Made by a program: the position numbers and the translations under genes
Assembly (NCBI RefSeq): GCF_003143855.1
Contig: NZ_QFRK01000003.1
Span: 272,809-336,808, forward strand
DNA from: Streptomyces sp. NWU339
GTDB lineage: Bacteria; Actinomycetota; Actinomycetes; Streptomycetales; Streptomycetaceae
Reading direction: 5' to 3'
DNA: 64,000 nt
In this document: positions 1-9,494 of the stretch, piece by piece
Layout: each line of letters starts with the position of its first letter
Numbering within the stretch: position 1 is the first letter of the stretch
The notes under the pieces: model-generated
Databases searched by the model: none
Told to the model about the DNA's origin: nothing
Seen by the model: the letters and a program-made list of their open reading frames with translations, nothing else

Positions 1-152
1 TCGGCGGCCTGAAGCGGGTGCGTGCCCATGAGGGCTCGCTCCGCCTGGTCTGCAACCAGGAGCGCATTCTCAAGATCTTCCGTATCACCGGCCTCACCAA
101 GGTGTTCCCGATTCACACCTCGGTCGAGGAAGCGGTGGCGGCCACCGACTGA
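1..152 (+). CDS. bldG: BldG anti-sigma factor antagonist (3' end only)
   Basis: The left edge cuts this gene. The frame beginning at base 3 gives the last 49 residues, ending in EEAVAATD. They fit the C-terminal part of a STAS-domain anti-sigma factor antagonist, and I recognise the sequence as Streptomyces BldG. Family members bind and release anti-sigma factors depending on phosphorylation of a serine that lies outside the window. BldG is needed for aerial mycelium and antibiotic production in S. coelicolor. The next gene, 111 bases downstream on the same strand, is an anti-sigma-type protein, which is the known bldG arrangement. Confidence 0.85.
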
Positions 153-263
153 TCATCGGGCCCGGGCGTCCGCGTCCGGGCAGAGCAGTGAAGTACCAGG
201 AGGACCGGGCTCTTCGACAGCCCGGCCTCTCCACCGCACGCCCGAAGTCTGCGAGGGGGATGC

Positions 264-701
264 ATGGCCACCGTTGAGCTCCGCTTCAGCGCGCTGCCCG
301 AGCATGTCAGGACCGCCCGGCTGGTGGCGGCGGCGGTGGCGCGCAGGGCCGGAGTGGACGAGACGGTCCTCGACGAGGTCCGGCTCGCCGTCGGGGAGGC
401 GTGCACCAGGGCCGTCGGGCTCCACCAGAACGGTGGAATCCCGGCCCCCGTGAAGGTGCTGCTGACCGAGGAGGAGAAGCAGTTCTCCATCGAGGTCGGT
501 GATGAGGCGCCCCATCCGGCTCCCGGCGGGCGGACGCCCGGCGACGGGCCGGGAGGCGCCGAGGCCGAGATCGAGGAGGACGAGATGGGCCTCGCGGTCA
601 TCAGCGGACTCGTCGACGACGTCGAGGTCAGTTCCGGGGAACACGGCGGAACGATCCGCATGAGGTGGTCCACCACGCCGCCGGCCACCTTCCACGGCTG
701 A
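264..701 (+). CDS. RsbW/SpoIIAB-like anti-sigma factor, partner of BldG
   Basis: 145 residues, ATG start with GAGGGGG a few bases upstream. The fold is HATPase_c of the RsbW/SpoIIAB type, which binds sigma factors and usually phosphorylates its antagonist. The N-box region reads GEACTRAV, where family members normally have an asparagine (ACTNAV) that holds Mg-ATP. Here it is arginine, so ATP binding and kinase activity may be lost. The stretch after the N box contains an acidic, glycine-rich insertion (about residues 85-105). A later DEMGLAVI segment sits where the G1 box is expected. The position directly after bldG matches the S. coelicolor SCO3548 locus, as recalled. Assignment to the family is firm; the biochemical activity is uncertain. 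Confidence 0.8.
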   Translation: MATVELRFSALPEHVRTARLVAAAVARRAGVDETVLDEVRLAVGEACTRAVGLHQNGGIPAPVKVLLTEEEKQFSIEVGDEAPHPAPGGRTPGDGPGGAEAEIEEDEMGLAVISGLVDDVEVSSGEHGGTIRMRWSTTPPATFHG

Positions 702-772
702 TCCGCCCGACCGCTCGCCCCGGCCGGTCACCCGGCCGCCCGACCCGAGTCACCCGAACAGCGACTTCTTTT

Positions 773-802
773 CCGAAGGGCCCCACCCGTGGGGCCCTTC
801 GG
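773..802. terminator. Perfect 14-bp hairpin after the bldG locus
   Basis: CCGAAGGGCCCCAC at 773-786 is exactly complementary to GTGGGGCCCTTCGG at 789-802, leaving a two-base centre. It lies 70 bases after the anti-sigma gene stop and well before hppA, so it most likely ends the bldG transcript. There is no T run after it, as is usual for streptomycete terminators. Confidence 0.75.
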
Positions 803-1046
803 CATGTGCGGGTGTCACCGCCCGCGCTTACTGTGGTTTCTGTTCCGCCGTTCCCGTGCGGTTCACCGCGTGAATTCATTCACGATCCATCGGGCGATCG
901 GTGAATGCTCCAGAGGCATTACAGGTGATCATGGCGTGAAGAGTATGTGCGGCGATTTACATTTAACGCGCTCTGTTTCGATCAGGTTCCGGGTACCTAG
1001 AATCCCGTCCACATCTTGAGCTCAGCCCAAGCGTCAAGGAGGACGA
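803..1046 (+). promoter_or_regulatory. hppA upstream region with an inverted repeat
   Basis: This 244-base gap carries GTGAAT-TC-ATTCAC at 870-883, an inverted repeat with 6-bp arms, and a second GTGAAT at 901. A TAGAAT hexamer at 998-1003 is a possible -10 element; no clear -35 sits 17-18 bases before it. AAGGAGG just before the ATG at 1047 is the ribosome binding site. The repeat could be a regulator site; nothing identifies the regulator. Confidence 0.35.
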
Positions 1047-3452
1047 ATGGCGGGGCTTTCCATCTCACATCAGCCGGGCCAACCCATCTCTCTCGCAGCA
1101 GCCGTGCTGACCGACGAAAACCGTGTGCTCGTGGTGGTCATCGGGGTCGTGGCACTGGCGGCACTGGTGGTCGCGGGCGTCCTGGTGCGCCAGGTACTCG
1201 CGGCCGGCGAGGGCACCGACAGCATGAAGAAGATCGCCGCAGCGGTCCAGGAGGGCGCGAATGCCTACCTGGCCCGTCAGCTGCGCACACTCGGCGTTTT
1301 CGCCGTCGTCGTGTTCTTCCTGCTCATGCTGCTGCCCGCGGACGACTGGAATCAGCGTGCCGGACGATCGGTGTTCTTCTTGATCGGAGCGGCGTTCTCG
1401 GCGGCCACCGGATATATCGGCATGCGGCTCGCCGTGCGCACCAACGTGCGAGTCGCCGCGGCGGCCCGCGAGGCCACACCGGCTCAGGGCGAGCCGGAAA
1501 AGGATCTCACCGCCGTCTCGCACAAAGCGATGAAGATCGCTTTTCGCACGGGCGGCGTGGTCGGCATGTTCACCGTCGGGCTCGGCCTGCTGGGCGCCAC
1601 CTGCGTGGTGCTCGTGTACGCGGCCGACGCGCCGAAGGTGCTCGAGGGGTTCGGGCTCGGGGCCGCGCTGATCGCGATGTTCATGCGTGTCGGCGGCGGC
1701 ATCTTCACCAAGGCCGCCGACGTCGGCGCCGACCTGGTCGGCAAGGTCGAGAAGGGCATTCCGGAGGACGATCCGCGCAATGCCGCGACCATCGCCGACA
1801 ACGTGGGCGACAACGTCGGCGACTGCGCGGGCATGGCGGCCGACCTGTTCGAGTCGTACGCCGTGACGCTGGTGGCCGCGCTGATCCTGGGCTCGGCCGC
1901 CTTCGGCAACGCCGGACTGGCCTTCCCGCTGCTGGTGCCCGCGATCGGCGTCCTCACCGCGATGGTCGGCATCTTCGCGGTGTCCCCGAGACGCGCCGAC
2001 CGCAGCGGCATGAGCGCGATCAACCGCGGGTTCTTCATCTCCGCGGTGATCTCACTGGTCCTGGTCGCGATCGCCGTGTTCACCTATCTGCCGTCGTCGT
2101 ACGCCGACCTCGACGGCGTCACCGACGAGGCGATCCAGGGCATGGACGGCGACCCGCGGATCCTCGCACTGGTCGCGGTGGCCATCGGCATCGTGCTCGC
2201 CGCCCTGATCCAGCAGCTCACCGGTTACTTCACCGAGACCACCCGGCGTCCCGTCAAGGACATCGGCAAGACCTCGCTCACCGGCCCGGCCACCGTCGTC
2301 CTCGCCGGTATCTCCCTCGGTCTCGAATCGGCCGTCTACACCGCCCTGTTGATCGGCCTCGGCGTGTACGGGGCCTTCCTGCTCGGCGGCACGTCGATCA
2401 TGCTGGCGCTGTTCGCGGTGGCGCTGGCCGGCACCGGCCTGCTCACCACGGTCGGTGTGATCGTCGCGATGGACACCTTCGGACCGGTCTCCGACAACGC
2501 GCAGGGCATTGCCGAGATGTCCGGCGACGTCAAGGGCGCGGGCGCCCAGGTGCTCACCGACCTGGACGCCGTCGGCAACACCACCAAGGCCATCACCAAG
2601 GGCATCGCCATCGCCACGGCCGTGCTCGCGGCGGCGGCACTGTTCGGCTCGTACCGTGATGCCATCACCACCGGCGCGAGAGACGTGGGCGAACGGCTCA
2701 GCGGCGAGGGCGCGCCGATGAGCCTGATGATGGACATCTCGCAGCCCAACAACCTCGTCGGGCTCATCGCGGGCGCGGCGGTCGTCTTCCTCTTCTCGGG
2801 GTTGGCGATCAACGCGGTCTCGCGGTCGGCGGGTTCGGTGGTCTTCGAGGTGCGGCGACAGTTCCGCGAGAAGCCCGGGATCATGGATTACAGCGAGAAA
2901 CCGGAGTACGGCAAGGTCGTCGACATCTGCACCAGGGACGCCCTGCGCGAACTCGCCACACCCGGTCTGCTGGCCGTGATGGCACCCATCTTCATCGGGT
3001 TCACGCTCGGTGTCGGGGCGCTCGGCGCCTTCCTCGCGGGCGCGATCGGCGCGGGCACGCTGATGGCGGTGTTCCTCGCCAACTCCGGTGGCGCGTGGGA
3101 CAACGCGAAGAAGCTCGTCGAGGACGGCCACCACGGCGGCAAGGGCAGCGAGGCCCACGAGGCCACCGTCATCGGTGACACCGTCGGCGACCCCTTCAAG
3201 GACACCGCGGGGCCGGCCATCAACCCCCTGCTGAAGGTGATGAACCTGGTGGCGCTGCTCATCGCGCCCGCGGTCATCCAGTTCTCCTACGGCGCGGACA
3301 AGAGCGTCGCCGTGCGGATACTGATCGCGGTCCTGGCACTGGCCGTGATCGTCGGTTCGGTGTACGTGTCCAAACGGCGCGGTATAGCCATGGGTGACGA
3401 AGGCAACTCCGAACCTGATCACAAGTCGGTCGACCCGGCGGTGGTTTCGTAG
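1047..3452 (+). CDS. hppA: Membrane-bound proton-translocating pyrophosphatase
   Basis: 801 residues with about 16 hydrophobic segments. It hydrolyses pyrophosphate and pumps protons out of the cytoplasm. The signature ADNVGDNVGDCAGMAADL (around residues 250-267) carries the aspartates that bind Mg-pyrophosphate. The motif GNTTKAITKG puts lysine at residue 514; lysine here marks the K+-independent subclass, whereas the K+-dependent class has alanine. A second acidic motif, IGDTVGDPFKDTAG, near the C-terminus completes the active site. The start is fixed by AAGGAGG before ATG. The gene stands alone, with a strong hairpin after it. A soluble pyrophosphatase gene lies about 34 kb away at 37443. 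Confidence 0.97.
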   Translation: MAGLSISHQPGQPISLAAAVLTDENRVLVVVIGVVALAALVVAGVLVRQVLAAGEGTDSMKKIAAAVQEGANAYLARQLRTLGVFAVVVFFLLMLLPADDWNQRAGRSVFFLIGAAFSAATGYIGMRLAVRTNVRVAAAAREATPAQGEPEKDLTAVSHKAMKIAFRTGGVVGMFTVGLGLLGATCVVLVYAADAPKVLEGFGLGAALIAMFMRVGGGIFTKAADVGADLVGKVEKGIPEDDPRNAATIADNVGDNVGDCAGMAADLFESYAVTLVAALILGSAAFGNAGLAFPLLVPAIGVLTAMVGIFAVSPRRADRSGMSAINRGFFISAVISLVLVAIAVFTYLPSSYADLDGVTDEAIQGMDGDPRILALVAVAIGIVLAALIQQLTGYFTETTRRPVKDIGKTSLTGPATVVLAGISLGLESAVYTALLIGLGVYGAFLLGGTSIMLALFAVALAGTGLLTTVGVIVAMDTFGPVSDNAQGIAEMSGDVKGAGAQVLTDLDAVGNTTKAITKGIAIATAVLAAAALFGSYRDAITTGARDVGERLSGEGAPMSLMMDISQPNNLVGLIAGAAVVFLFSGLAINAVSRSAGSVVFEVRRQFREKPGIMDYSEKPEYGKVVDICTRDALRELATPGLLAVMAPIFIGFTLGVGALGAFLAGAIGAGTLMAVFLANSGGAWDNAKKLVEDGHHGGKGSEAHEATVIGDTVGDPFKDTAGPAINPLLKVMNLVALLIAPAVIQFSYGADKSVAVRILIAVLALAVIVGSVYVSKRRGIAMGDEGNSEPDHKSVDPAVVS

Positions 3453-3477
3453 GTCCAGTCACCGAAGGCCTGCTCAA

Positions 3478-3521
3478 GGCGCGGGCGGGCGACGCGAGTT
3501 GAGGCGTCGCCCGCCCGCGCC
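3478..3521. terminator. Perfect 18-bp hairpin after hppA
   Basis: An 18-base arm at 3478-3495 is exactly complementary to 3504-3521, with loop GAGTTGAG. It begins 26 bases after the hppA stop and should end that transcript. Confidence 0.85.
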
Positions 3522-3666
3522 GTGTGGTGCGCGCCCCCTTGCCGTGAGCCTTCTCTCGCTTGGTGCAAATGGCTTCAAAAATTGTCTTAGCGGACGTTCG
3601 GCGGGGGGATGTCGCCCATCTGGCGTGTATGTTCCGGGGCCGGGAGCCAAGGAAGGGGCCAATCCG

Positions 3667-4239
3667 GTGAACAAGAAGCTCGCGGCCGCACTGTCCGGCG
3701 GTGCGGTACTGGTACTGGCGCTGACGGGATGCGGCGGCGACGACAGCAACGAGAAGCTGGATTCCTGGGCGAACCAGGTCTGTGACGCGGTGCAGCCGCA
3801 GGCGAAGAAGATCGCGGCCGCCAACGCCGCGATCCAGAAGGAGACCTCGGACAACAGCACGCCGGAGGATGTCCAGAAGACCGACTCGAAGGCCTTCCAG
3901 GACATGTCCGACGCCTACAAGGCGATCGGCGCGGCCGTGAACAAGGCGGGGGCTCCGGACGTCGAGAACGGCGAGAAGAAGCAGGCGGACGCGGTCAAGG
4001 AGCTCAACGGCATCTCCGCGTCGTACGCCTCCCTGAAGAAGCAGGTTGACGAGCTCGACACGGACGACCAGGCGAAGTTCGCCGACGGCCTCAAGGACAT
4101 CGCCACCGAGCTGGACAAGCTCAGCAAGAGCGGCAACAACGCCCTCAAGACACTGGAGGAGGGCGAGGTCGGCAAGGCGATGGCCCGCCAGCCCAGCTGC
4201 AAGACGGCCACCGCTCCGGGGCAGGCCACGCAGAGCTGA
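3667..4239 (+). CDS. Small secreted lipoprotein, coiled-coil-rich
   Basis: 190 residues from GTG, with GGAAGGGGCC upstream. The N-terminus VNKKLAAALSGGAVLVLALTGC is a lipoprotein signal ending in the lipobox LTGC, so the mature protein should be anchored to the outer face of the membrane. The mature part is hydrophilic, rich in Ala, Lys, Asp and Glu and predicted to be mostly helical. It has one further cysteine pair (CDAV near the start, SCKT near the end) that could form a disulfide. I see no catalytic motif and cannot assign a function. The upstream hairpin separates it from hppA, so it probably has its own promoter. Confidence 0.85.
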   Translation: MNKKLAAALSGGAVLVLALTGCGGDDSNEKLDSWANQVCDAVQPQAKKIAAANAAIQKETSDNSTPEDVQKTDSKAFQDMSDAYKAIGAAVNKAGAPDVENGEKKQADAVKELNGISASYASLKKQVDELDTDDQAKFADGLKDIATELDKLSKSGNNALKTLEEGEVGKAMARQPSCKTATAPGQATQS

Positions 4240-4317
4240 CGGCGCGGCAGCCGAGGCCGTCGCGGCCGTGGGGGTCACGGCACGCGTGGGGCGAGGGCGG
4301 CGGCCACAATGGAGGGT

Positions 4318-5874
4318 GTGAGTAACACCGGTCTGCCGCCCTTGCCCCTGTCCCCCTCGGCTCCTTCGGCCCCCTCGGCTCCTCCGTCCGGCCGCTCCGA
4401 CACCGCCGCCCGTCTCCGCGACGCGCTGCTCGGAGCCTCCTTCACCGCCGACGGCCTGCTCGAACTGCTCGGCGCTCCCGCGTACGCGGCGCTGGCCCGC
4501 AGCGAGACCGTGCCCGCGTTCCGGGCGACTCGCGGGGACACGCCGCTGGAGACGCTCGTACGGCTGTTCCTGTTGCAGCAACCCGTGCCTCGCGCGCGCG
4601 TGGCGGACGTCCTGCCGGTCGACGCCTGCCTGGAGGACGGGTGGCTGGCGCGTGTCGGCGCGGACGAGCTCACCGCGACCGTGGACGTACGGCCGTACGG
4701 CGGGCCCGCGGGTGAGGACTGGTTCATCGTGTCCGACCTGGGGTGCGCGGTCGGCGGCGCCGGCGGCATCGGCAGCCGGGAGGAGGGAGTCGTCCTCGGC
4801 GTCGGCGGGGCGTCCATGACCCTGGCCGGGATCACCGTCCGCACGCCCGCCGCCTCCGCGCTCGACCTCGGCACCGGCTCCGGCATCCAGGCGCTGCACG
4901 CCACCCGGCACGCCACGCGCGTGACGGCGACGGACGTCAACCCGCGCGCGCTGCACATCACCGCGCTCACCCTGGCCCTCTCCGGGGCCCCGGCCGTCGA
5001 TCTGCGCGAGGGGTCGCTGTTCGCACCGGTCCGGGAGGGCGAGACGTACGACCTGATCGTGTCCAACCCGCCCTTCGTGATCTCGCCGGGCGCGCGGCTC
5101 ACCTACCGCGACGGCGGGATGGGCGGGGACGATCTGTGCCGCACGCTCGTTCAGGAGGCGGGGGACCGACTGCGTGAAGGCGGGTTCGCGCAGTTCCTCG
5201 CCAACTGGCAGCACGTCGAAGGGGAGGACTGGCAGGACAGGCTCAGGTCATGGGTGCCTCGCGGGTGCGATGCCTGGATCGTGCAGCGCGAGGTGCAGGA
5301 CGTCACTCAGTACGCCGAGCTGTGGCTGCGGGACGCCGGCGACCACCGCGGCGACGCGGCCGACTACCAGGCACGCTACGACGCCTGGCTGGACGAGTTC
5401 GAGGCGCGCGACGTGAAGGCCGTCGGCTTCGGCTGGATCACCCTGCGCAAGTCGGGCGCCGCCCTGCCGTCGGTCACGGTGGAGGAGTGGCCGCATCCGG
5501 TCGAGCAGCCGCTCGGGGACACGGTGCGGGCCCACTTCGAGCGGCTCGACTACCTCCGTACGCACGACGACGCGGCGCTGCTCGAGGCGAGCTTCCGGTT
5601 GGCCGACGAGGTCGTGCAGGAGCAGGTCGGGCTGCCCGGCGCGGAGGACCCGGAGCATGTGGTGCTGCGCCAGAACCGCGGAATGCGCCGGGCCACCAGG
5701 GTGGACACGATCGGCGCGGGCTTCGCGGGCGTGTGCGACGGCACGATGAGCGCGGGCCGCATCCTCGACGCCATCGCCCAGCTCCTCGGCGAGGACCCGG
5801 TGCTGCTGCGCGACCGCACGCCCGCCCAGATCCGGCTGCTGGTGGAACAGGGGTTCCTGGAACCGGTGGGGTGA
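4318..5874 (+). CDS. SAM-dependent methyltransferase (small-domain type, NPPF motif)
   Basis: About 518 residues. A helical N-terminal region (1-150) precedes a class I methyltransferase domain with the SAM-binding motif LDLGTGSGIQ and the catalytic-type motif SNPPFV. SNPPF is typical of enzymes that methylate nitrogen in nucleic acid bases or glutamine side chains. A C-terminal domain of about 170 residues follows. Target unknown. An in-frame ATG lies at 4309, but the GTG at 4318 follows the hexamer CACAAT (4305-4310) by seven bases, the spacing of a leaderless promoter, so I prefer GTG. The N-terminus is Pro/Ser-rich. Confidence 0.85.
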   Translation: MSNTGLPPLPLSPSAPSAPSAPPSGRSDTAARLRDALLGASFTADGLLELLGAPAYAALARSETVPAFRATRGDTPLETLVRLFLLQQPVPRARVADVLPVDACLEDGWLARVGADELTATVDVRPYGGPAGEDWFIVSDLGCAVGGAGGIGSREEGVVLGVGGASMTLAGITVRTPAASALDLGTGSGIQALHATRHATRVTATDVNPRALHITALTLALSGAPAVDLREGSLFAPVREGETYDLIVSNPPFVISPGARLTYRDGGMGGDDLCRTLVQEAGDRLREGGFAQFLANWQHVEGEDWQDRLRSWVPRGCDAWIVQREVQDVTQYAELWLRDAGDHRGDAADYQARYDAWLDEFEARDVKAVGFGWITLRKSGAALPSVTVEEWPHPVEQPLGDTVRAHFERLDYLRTHDDAALLEASFRLADEVVQEQVGLPGAEDPEHVVLRQNRGMRRATRVDTIGAGFAGVCDGTMSAGRILDAIAQLLGEDPVLLRDRTPAQIRLLVEQGFLEPVG

Positions 5875-6172
5875 CGGGGCGCGGCCGCGAGGACGGGCGG
5901 GTGCCGTGACGCGGTAGCGAGGGCGGCGGGTGCCGGTGGTGCGGCGCGCGCGGTGCTGGGAACGCACCCGGCAGGTGCTCGGAAGAGTGTTCGGTTCGCC
6001 AACTTTCGAGTCGTTCCGGACACCCCCACCGGGAGCCGGGCCGCACCCGGCCGCCGTCCCACCCGCCCCCGTCGTCCCTGCGTTCACCTTCGGTTCGCCT
6101 GCGCGCCGCTCGCGCGTGCCAGCCTCATCCCCGGGCCGGCGTCAGCGGCCGGGGGAAGGGGTTCAGGGAACC
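5875..6172. other. 298-base non-coding gap
   Basis: Nothing convincing is encoded here. The stretch is very GC-rich. Near its end, CCGGGCC and GGCCGG around 6131-6152 can form a hairpin, just before the GGGGGAAGGGG that serves the small downstream gene. Confidence 0.4.
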
Positions 6173-6370
6173 ATGGAGAGCGGACCGGCGATCTTCGCGG
6201 GGCTGGTGTTCTGCCTGTTCGGGGGCGGGTTGCTGGCCTGGACCGTGACGCGCGTCCGCCTGCGTCGCCCCGTGACCCAGGGTGTGAACCCCGTCGCATC
6301 GGCCGGCGTCGCGAGCCTCGTCTCGTTGATCTCTCTCGTCCTCGGCGTGTGGTGTCTCATCCGCTTCTGA
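6173..6370 (+). CDS. Small two-helix membrane protein
   Basis: 65 residues beginning MESGPAIFAG. Two hydrophobic segments (about residues 5-24 and 42-62) flank a basic loop, TRVRLRRP, so it is likely a hairpin-like inner-membrane protein with the loop in the cytoplasm. The ATG has purine-rich GGGGGAAGGGG and CAGGGAA upstream. It sits between the methyltransferase gene and topA on the same strand. Codon use is normal for the region (strong G/C at third positions). I do not recognise a named family. Confidence 0.65.
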   Translation: MESGPAIFAGLVFCLFGGGLLAWTVTRVRLRRPVTQGVNPVASAGVASLVSLISLVLGVWCLIRF

Positions 6371-6508
6371 GGACCGCGGGCGAACTGGGGGTTCGAGTAA
6401 TCGAGAGGTCGCGCTCCGCAGGGGAGCGGGCCGGGTCTGGACAGTCCGGGCGGCAGGAACGGTGCAAGTCGGGTTACCGTTCGAGTGGCCGTTGCGGGCT
6501 TTTCCCGT

Positions 6509-6539
6509 TTGACACGGGGGCGGGAGGTACCGTCACACT
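6509..6539 (+). promoter_or_regulatory. Candidate topA promoter
   Basis: TTGACA at 6509-6514 is a consensus -35. Possible -10 hexamers are TACCGT (6528-6533, short 13-base spacing) and CACACT (6534-6539, 19-base spacing). The region 6371-6626 before topA contains no gene. topA promoters in Streptomyces are known to respond to supercoiling; nothing in the sequence alone proves it here. Confidence 0.35.
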
Positions 6540-6626
6540 CCGCAGCGTCACGAGCCGTGAATGCAGACCCGACCCCGGGACGAGAGCCCGGGGAGGCCCC
6601 AGTGTCGACCGGAGAGAAGAGCGAAG

Positions 6627-9494
6627 TTGTCCCCGACCAGCGAGACCGCGAAGGGCGGCCGCCGACTCGTCATCGTCGAGTCGCCTGCCAAGGCGAAGAC
6701 GATCAAGGGCTATCTCGGCCCTGGCTACATCGTCGAGGCGAGCGTCGGGCATATTCGCGACCTTCCCAGTGGCGCCGCGGAGGTGCCCGAGAAGTACACC
6801 GGTGAGGTCCGCCGTCTCGGTGTGGACGTCGAACACGACTTCCAGCCGATCTATGTGGTCAACGCCGACAAAAGGGCCCAGGTCAAGAAGCTCAAGGACT
6901 TGTTGAAGGAGTCCGACGAACTCTTCCTCGCCACCGATGAGGACCGCGAGGGCGAGGCCATCGCCTGGCACCTCCAGGAAGTCCTCAAGCCGAAGATCCC
7001 GGTCAAGCGGATGGTCTTCCACGAGATCACCAAGGACGCGATCCGCGAGGCCGTGGCCAACCCGCGCCAGCTCAACCAGAAGCTGGTCGACGCCCAGGAG
7101 ACCCGCCGCATCCTCGACCGTCTCTACGGCTACGAGGTCTCGCCGGTCCTGTGGAAGAAGGTCATGCCCCGGCTGTCCGCCGGCCGTGTCCAGTCCGTCG
7201 CCACCCGGCTCGTGGTCGAGCGGGAACGCGAGCGCATCGCGTTCCGTTCCGCCGAGTACTGGGACCTGACGGGCACCTTCTCCACGGGCCGGGCGGGGGA
7301 GGTCTCCGACCCGTCGTCGCTGGTCGCCCGCCTCCAGAGCGTCGACGGCAGGCGCGTCGCGCAGGGCCGCGACTTCGACTCCCTGGGACAGCTCAAGAGC
7401 GCGAACACCCTCCACCTCGACGAGGCGAACGCCCGCGCCCTGGCCGCCGCCCTGGAGAACACGCGGTTCTCCGTGCGCTCCGTCGAGTCCAAGCCGTACC
7501 GCCGCTCGCCGTACGCCCCGTTCCGTACGACGACGCTGCAGCAGGAGGCGAGCCGCAAGCTCGGCTACGGCGCGAAGGCCACCATGCAGATCGCGCAGAA
7601 GCTGTACGAGAACGGCTACATCACCTACATGCGTACGGACTCGACGACGCTGAGCGACACGGCGGTCGCCGCCGCCCGCGCCCAGGTCACGCAGCTGTAC
7701 GGCGCCGACTACCTGCCGCCGCAGCCGCGCACCTACGCCGCGAAGGTGAAGAACGCCCAGGAGGCGCACGAGGCGATCCGGCCCTCGGGCGACCGTTTCC
7801 GCACCCCTGCCGAGACCGGCCTGACCGGCGACCAGTTCCGGCTCTACGAGCTGATCTGGAAGCGGACCGTCGCCTCCCAGATGAAGGACGCCACCGGCAA
7901 CTCCGTCACCGTGAAGATCGGTGGCACCGCGTCCGACGGCCGGGACGTCGAGTTCACCGCGTCCGGCAAGACCATCACCTTCCACGGCTTCCTGAAGGCG
8001 TACGTCGAGGGCGCGGACGACCCGAACGCCGAGCTCGACGACCGCGAGCGCCGGCTGCCGCAGGTCGCCGAGGGCGACGCCCTCACCGCCGAGGAGATCT
8101 CGGTCGACGGCCACGCCACCAAGCCGCCGGCCCGCTACACCGAGGCGTCGCTGGTCAAGGAGCTGGAGGAGCGGGAGATCGGCCGCCCGTCGACGTACGC
8201 GTCGATCATCGGCACGATCCTCGACCGAGGCTATGTGTTCAAGAAGGGCACGGCCCTCGTGCCGTCCTTCCTCTCCTTCGCCGTGGTCAACCTGCTGGAG
8301 AAGCACTTCGGCCGGCTCGTCGACTACGGCTTCACCGCCAAGATGGAGGACGACCTCGACCGCATCGCGCGCGGTGAGGCGCAGTCCGTGCCGTGGCTGA
8401 AGCGGTTCTACTTCGGCGAGGGCACCGGCACCGGCACCGGCAACGGCGACGCGGCCGAGGCGGGCAACGGCGACGGGGACCACCTCGGCGGCCTCAAGGA
8501 GCTGGTGACCGACCTGGGCGCGATCGACGCGCGCGAGGTGTCGTCGTTCCCGGTGGGCAACGGCATCGTGCTGCGGGTCGGGCGCTACGGTCCGTACATC
8601 GAGCGCGGTGAGAAGGACGCGGAGGGCCACCAGCGGGCCGACGTCCCCGAGGACCTGGCGCCCGACGAGCTGAGTGTGGAGTTCGCCGAGGAACTGCTCG
8701 CCAAGCCGAGCGGCGACTTCGAGCTGGGCACCGACCCGGCGACCGGCCGCCCGATCGTCGCCAAGGACGGCCGCTACGGGCCGTACGTCACGGAGATCCT
8801 CCCCGAGGGCACGCCGAAGACCGGCAAGAACGCGGTCAAGCCGCGCACGGCCTCCCTCTTCAAGTCGATGTCCCTGGACACGGTGACGCTCGACGACGCG
8901 CTGAAGCTGATGTCGCTGCCGCGCGTGGTCGGCGCCGACGCCGAGGGCGTGGAGATCACCGCACAGAACGGCCGCTACGGGCCGTATCTGAAGAAGGGCA
9001 CCGACTCGCGGTCGCTGCAGTCCGAGGAGCAGCTCTTCACGATCACGCTGGAGGAGGCACTGGCGATCTACGCCCAGCCCAAGCAGCGTGGCCGGGCCGC
9101 GGCCAAGCCGCCGCTGAAGGAGCTGGGTGAGGACCCGGTCAGCGGGAAGCCGGTCGTGGTGAAGGACGGCCGCTTCGGTCCGTACGTCACCGACGGCGAG
9201 ACCAACGCGACCCTACGCTCCGGTGACAGCGTCGAGACGATCACCCAGGAGCGCGGGTTCGAGCTGCTGGCCGAGAAGCGCGCCAAGGGGCCCGCCAAGA
9301 AGACGGCGAAGACGGCCGCCAAGAAGGCCCCGGCCAAGAAGACGGCCGCCAAGAAGGCTCCGGCGAAGAAGACGGCGGCAGCCAAGAAGACCGCGGCGAA
9401 GACCACGACCGCGCAGAAGGCGACGGCGACCAGGACCGCCGCGGCCAAGACCGCCGCGAAGAAGGCGACTGCCTCGAACGGCGCTGAGGACTGA
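6627..9494 (+). CDS. topA: DNA topoisomerase I (type IA) with lysine-rich tail
   Basis: 955 residues. It relaxes negative supercoils by cutting one strand. The start is the rare codon TTG at 6627, placed seven bases after GGAGAGAAG; the product then begins SPTSETAKGGRRLVIVESPA, as expected for streptomycete TopA. The Toprim domain covers about residues 10-140 (VESPAKAKTI, DEDREGEAIAW). The catalytic tyrosine is Y334 in ITYMRTDS. The C-terminal half has repeated GRYGPY/GRFGPYV modules instead of zinc-finger cysteines. The last 70 or so residues are AAKK/APAKK repeats. This basic tail is a known actinobacterial feature that helps the enzyme stay on DNA. The in-frame ATG at 6561 lacks a binding site. 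Confidence 0.97.
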   Translation: MSPTSETAKGGRRLVIVESPAKAKTIKGYLGPGYIVEASVGHIRDLPSGAAEVPEKYTGEVRRLGVDVEHDFQPIYVVNADKRAQVKKLKDLLKESDELFLATDEDREGEAIAWHLQEVLKPKIPVKRMVFHEITKDAIREAVANPRQLNQKLVDAQETRRILDRLYGYEVSPVLWKKVMPRLSAGRVQSVATRLVVERERERIAFRSAEYWDLTGTFSTGRAGEVSDPSSLVARLQSVDGRRVAQGRDFDSLGQLKSANTLHLDEANARALAAALENTRFSVRSVESKPYRRSPYAPFRTTTLQQEASRKLGYGAKATMQIAQKLYENGYITYMRTDSTTLSDTAVAAARAQVTQLYGADYLPPQPRTYAAKVKNAQEAHEAIRPSGDRFRTPAETGLTGDQFRLYELIWKRTVASQMKDATGNSVTVKIGGTASDGRDVEFTASGKTITFHGFLKAYVEGADDPNAELDDRERRLPQVAEGDALTAEEISVDGHATKPPARYTEASLVKELEEREIGRPSTYASIIGTILDRGYVFKKGTALVPSFLSFAVVNLLEKHFGRLVDYGFTAKMEDDLDRIARGEAQSVPWLKRFYFGEGTGTGTGNGDAAEAGNGDGDHLGGLKELVTDLGAIDAREVSSFPVGNGIVLRVGRYGPYIERGEKDAEGHQRADVPEDLAPDELSVEFAEELLAKPSGDFELGTDPATGRPIVAKDGRYGPYVTEILPEGTPKTGKNAVKPRTASLFKSMSLDTVTLDDALKLMSLPRVVGADAEGVEITAQNGRYGPYLKKGTDSRSLQSEEQLFTITLEEALAIYAQPKQRGRAAAKPPLKELGEDPVSGKPVVVKDGRFGPYVTDGETNATLRSGDSVETITQERGFELLAEKRAKGPAKKTAKTAAKKAPAKKTAAKKAPAKKTAAAKKTAAKTTTAQKATATRTAAAKTAAKKATASNGAED

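Noticed and set aside
8391-8460. Zinc-finger region in TopA
   Set aside because: No tetracysteine motifs; the GT/GN-rich stretch there is a simple-sequence insertion and the C-terminus uses GRYGPY modules and a lysine tail.
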